NCBI GenBank assembly: GCA_003353955.1
Contig: PIVJ01000019.1
Location: forward strand, 1-40,358
Reading direction: 5' to 3'
From: Bacteroidota bacterium
GTDB taxonomy: Bacteria > Bacteroidota > Bacteroidia > Bacteroidales > GCA-2711565
Length of the DNA: 40,358 bases
A program made the translations under genes and the position numbers. The notes under the pieces were generated by a model, which was given only the letters and a program-made list of their open reading frames with translations, did not search any database and was not told where the DNA came from. Positions 40,245 to 40,358 of this stretch are shown here, piece by piece. Within the stretch, counting starts at the first letter, position 1, and each line of letters opens with the position of its first letter.

Positions 40245-40358
40245 TGTTTGTATATGGTTTGTTGCGTGTTTAAACACTAAAGTTAATAAATATAAACCGA
40301 ATAGAAAACCCGACAGGATTTTCGTAAGTAGGCTAGAACTAGCAATAAATTATATACG

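Noticed and set aside
1-40358. CRISPR array, prophage or defence island
   Set aside because: No regularly spaced repeats with unique spacers, no phage structural genes and no recognisable defence proteins were found.

Overview
The window looks like a chromosomal segment of a low-GC member of the Bacteroidota, probably from the Cytophagales/Bacteroidia side and not an enteric Bacteroides. The evidence is type III glutamine synthetase, DUF4199 and DUF4831 proteins, AsnA, a PEGA lipoprotein, an FtsX/MacB permease with its NtrY/NtrC pair, and repeated promoters of the form TTG-N18-20-TAnnTTTG. No species can be named from sequence alone.

Layout. 1-4600 is an accessory region. It holds the C-terminus of a tyrosine recombinase, attC-like imperfect palindromes, cassette-like genes (thioredoxin-fold lipoprotein, DoxX, a degenerate peptidase-like lipoprotein), a group II intron 3' end, and IS21-like debris. 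4781-8802 is a divergent pair: an acyltransferase-3 membrane protein and an AraC-adenylyl cyclase-TPR fusion, with repeated TGACGCA boxes between them. 9012-10052 is an orphan amidinotransferase closely resembling glycine amidinotransferase. 10300-13560 carries bipA and asnA. The asnA leader contains two Asn-rich leader peptides, each followed by an intrinsic terminator and an upstream segment able to pair with that terminator, so it reads as a tandem translation-coupled attenuator. 13566-18511 is a sugar-nucleotide operon (ugd, then UDP-glucuronate decarboxylase, RmlD-like reductase and phosphosugar mutase). 19062-20016 holds tRNA-Lys, a threonylcarbamoyl-AMP synthase and the small SRP RNA. 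20084-25634 contains two glycosyltransferases and the complete GDP-D-glycero-alpha-D-manno-heptose set (gmhA, hddA, gmhB-like, hddC). Then come a sodium/solute symporter, glnN and a DUF4831 protein.

30602-31414 is kdsA, the Kdo-8-phosphate synthase, which fits the heptose genes in an outer-membrane glycan theme. 31497-34212 is a histidine kinase plus sigma-54 activator. It is divergent from an FtsX/MacB-type permease whose upstream region shows a sigma-54 -24/-12 element and two tandem GTCC-N6-GGAC-like boxes. 36985-38250 is rarA, with a truncated IS3-family element just upstream. The right end (38935-40358) is again cassette-like: small genes on the minus strand separated by attC-like palindromes.

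The most interesting observation is the tandem asparagine attenuator in front of asnA. Next are the integron-like cassette ends, the sigma-54 enhancer/promoter architecture, the AraC-cyclase-TPR fusion with its candidate operator, and the bacterial glycine-amidinotransferase-like enzyme.
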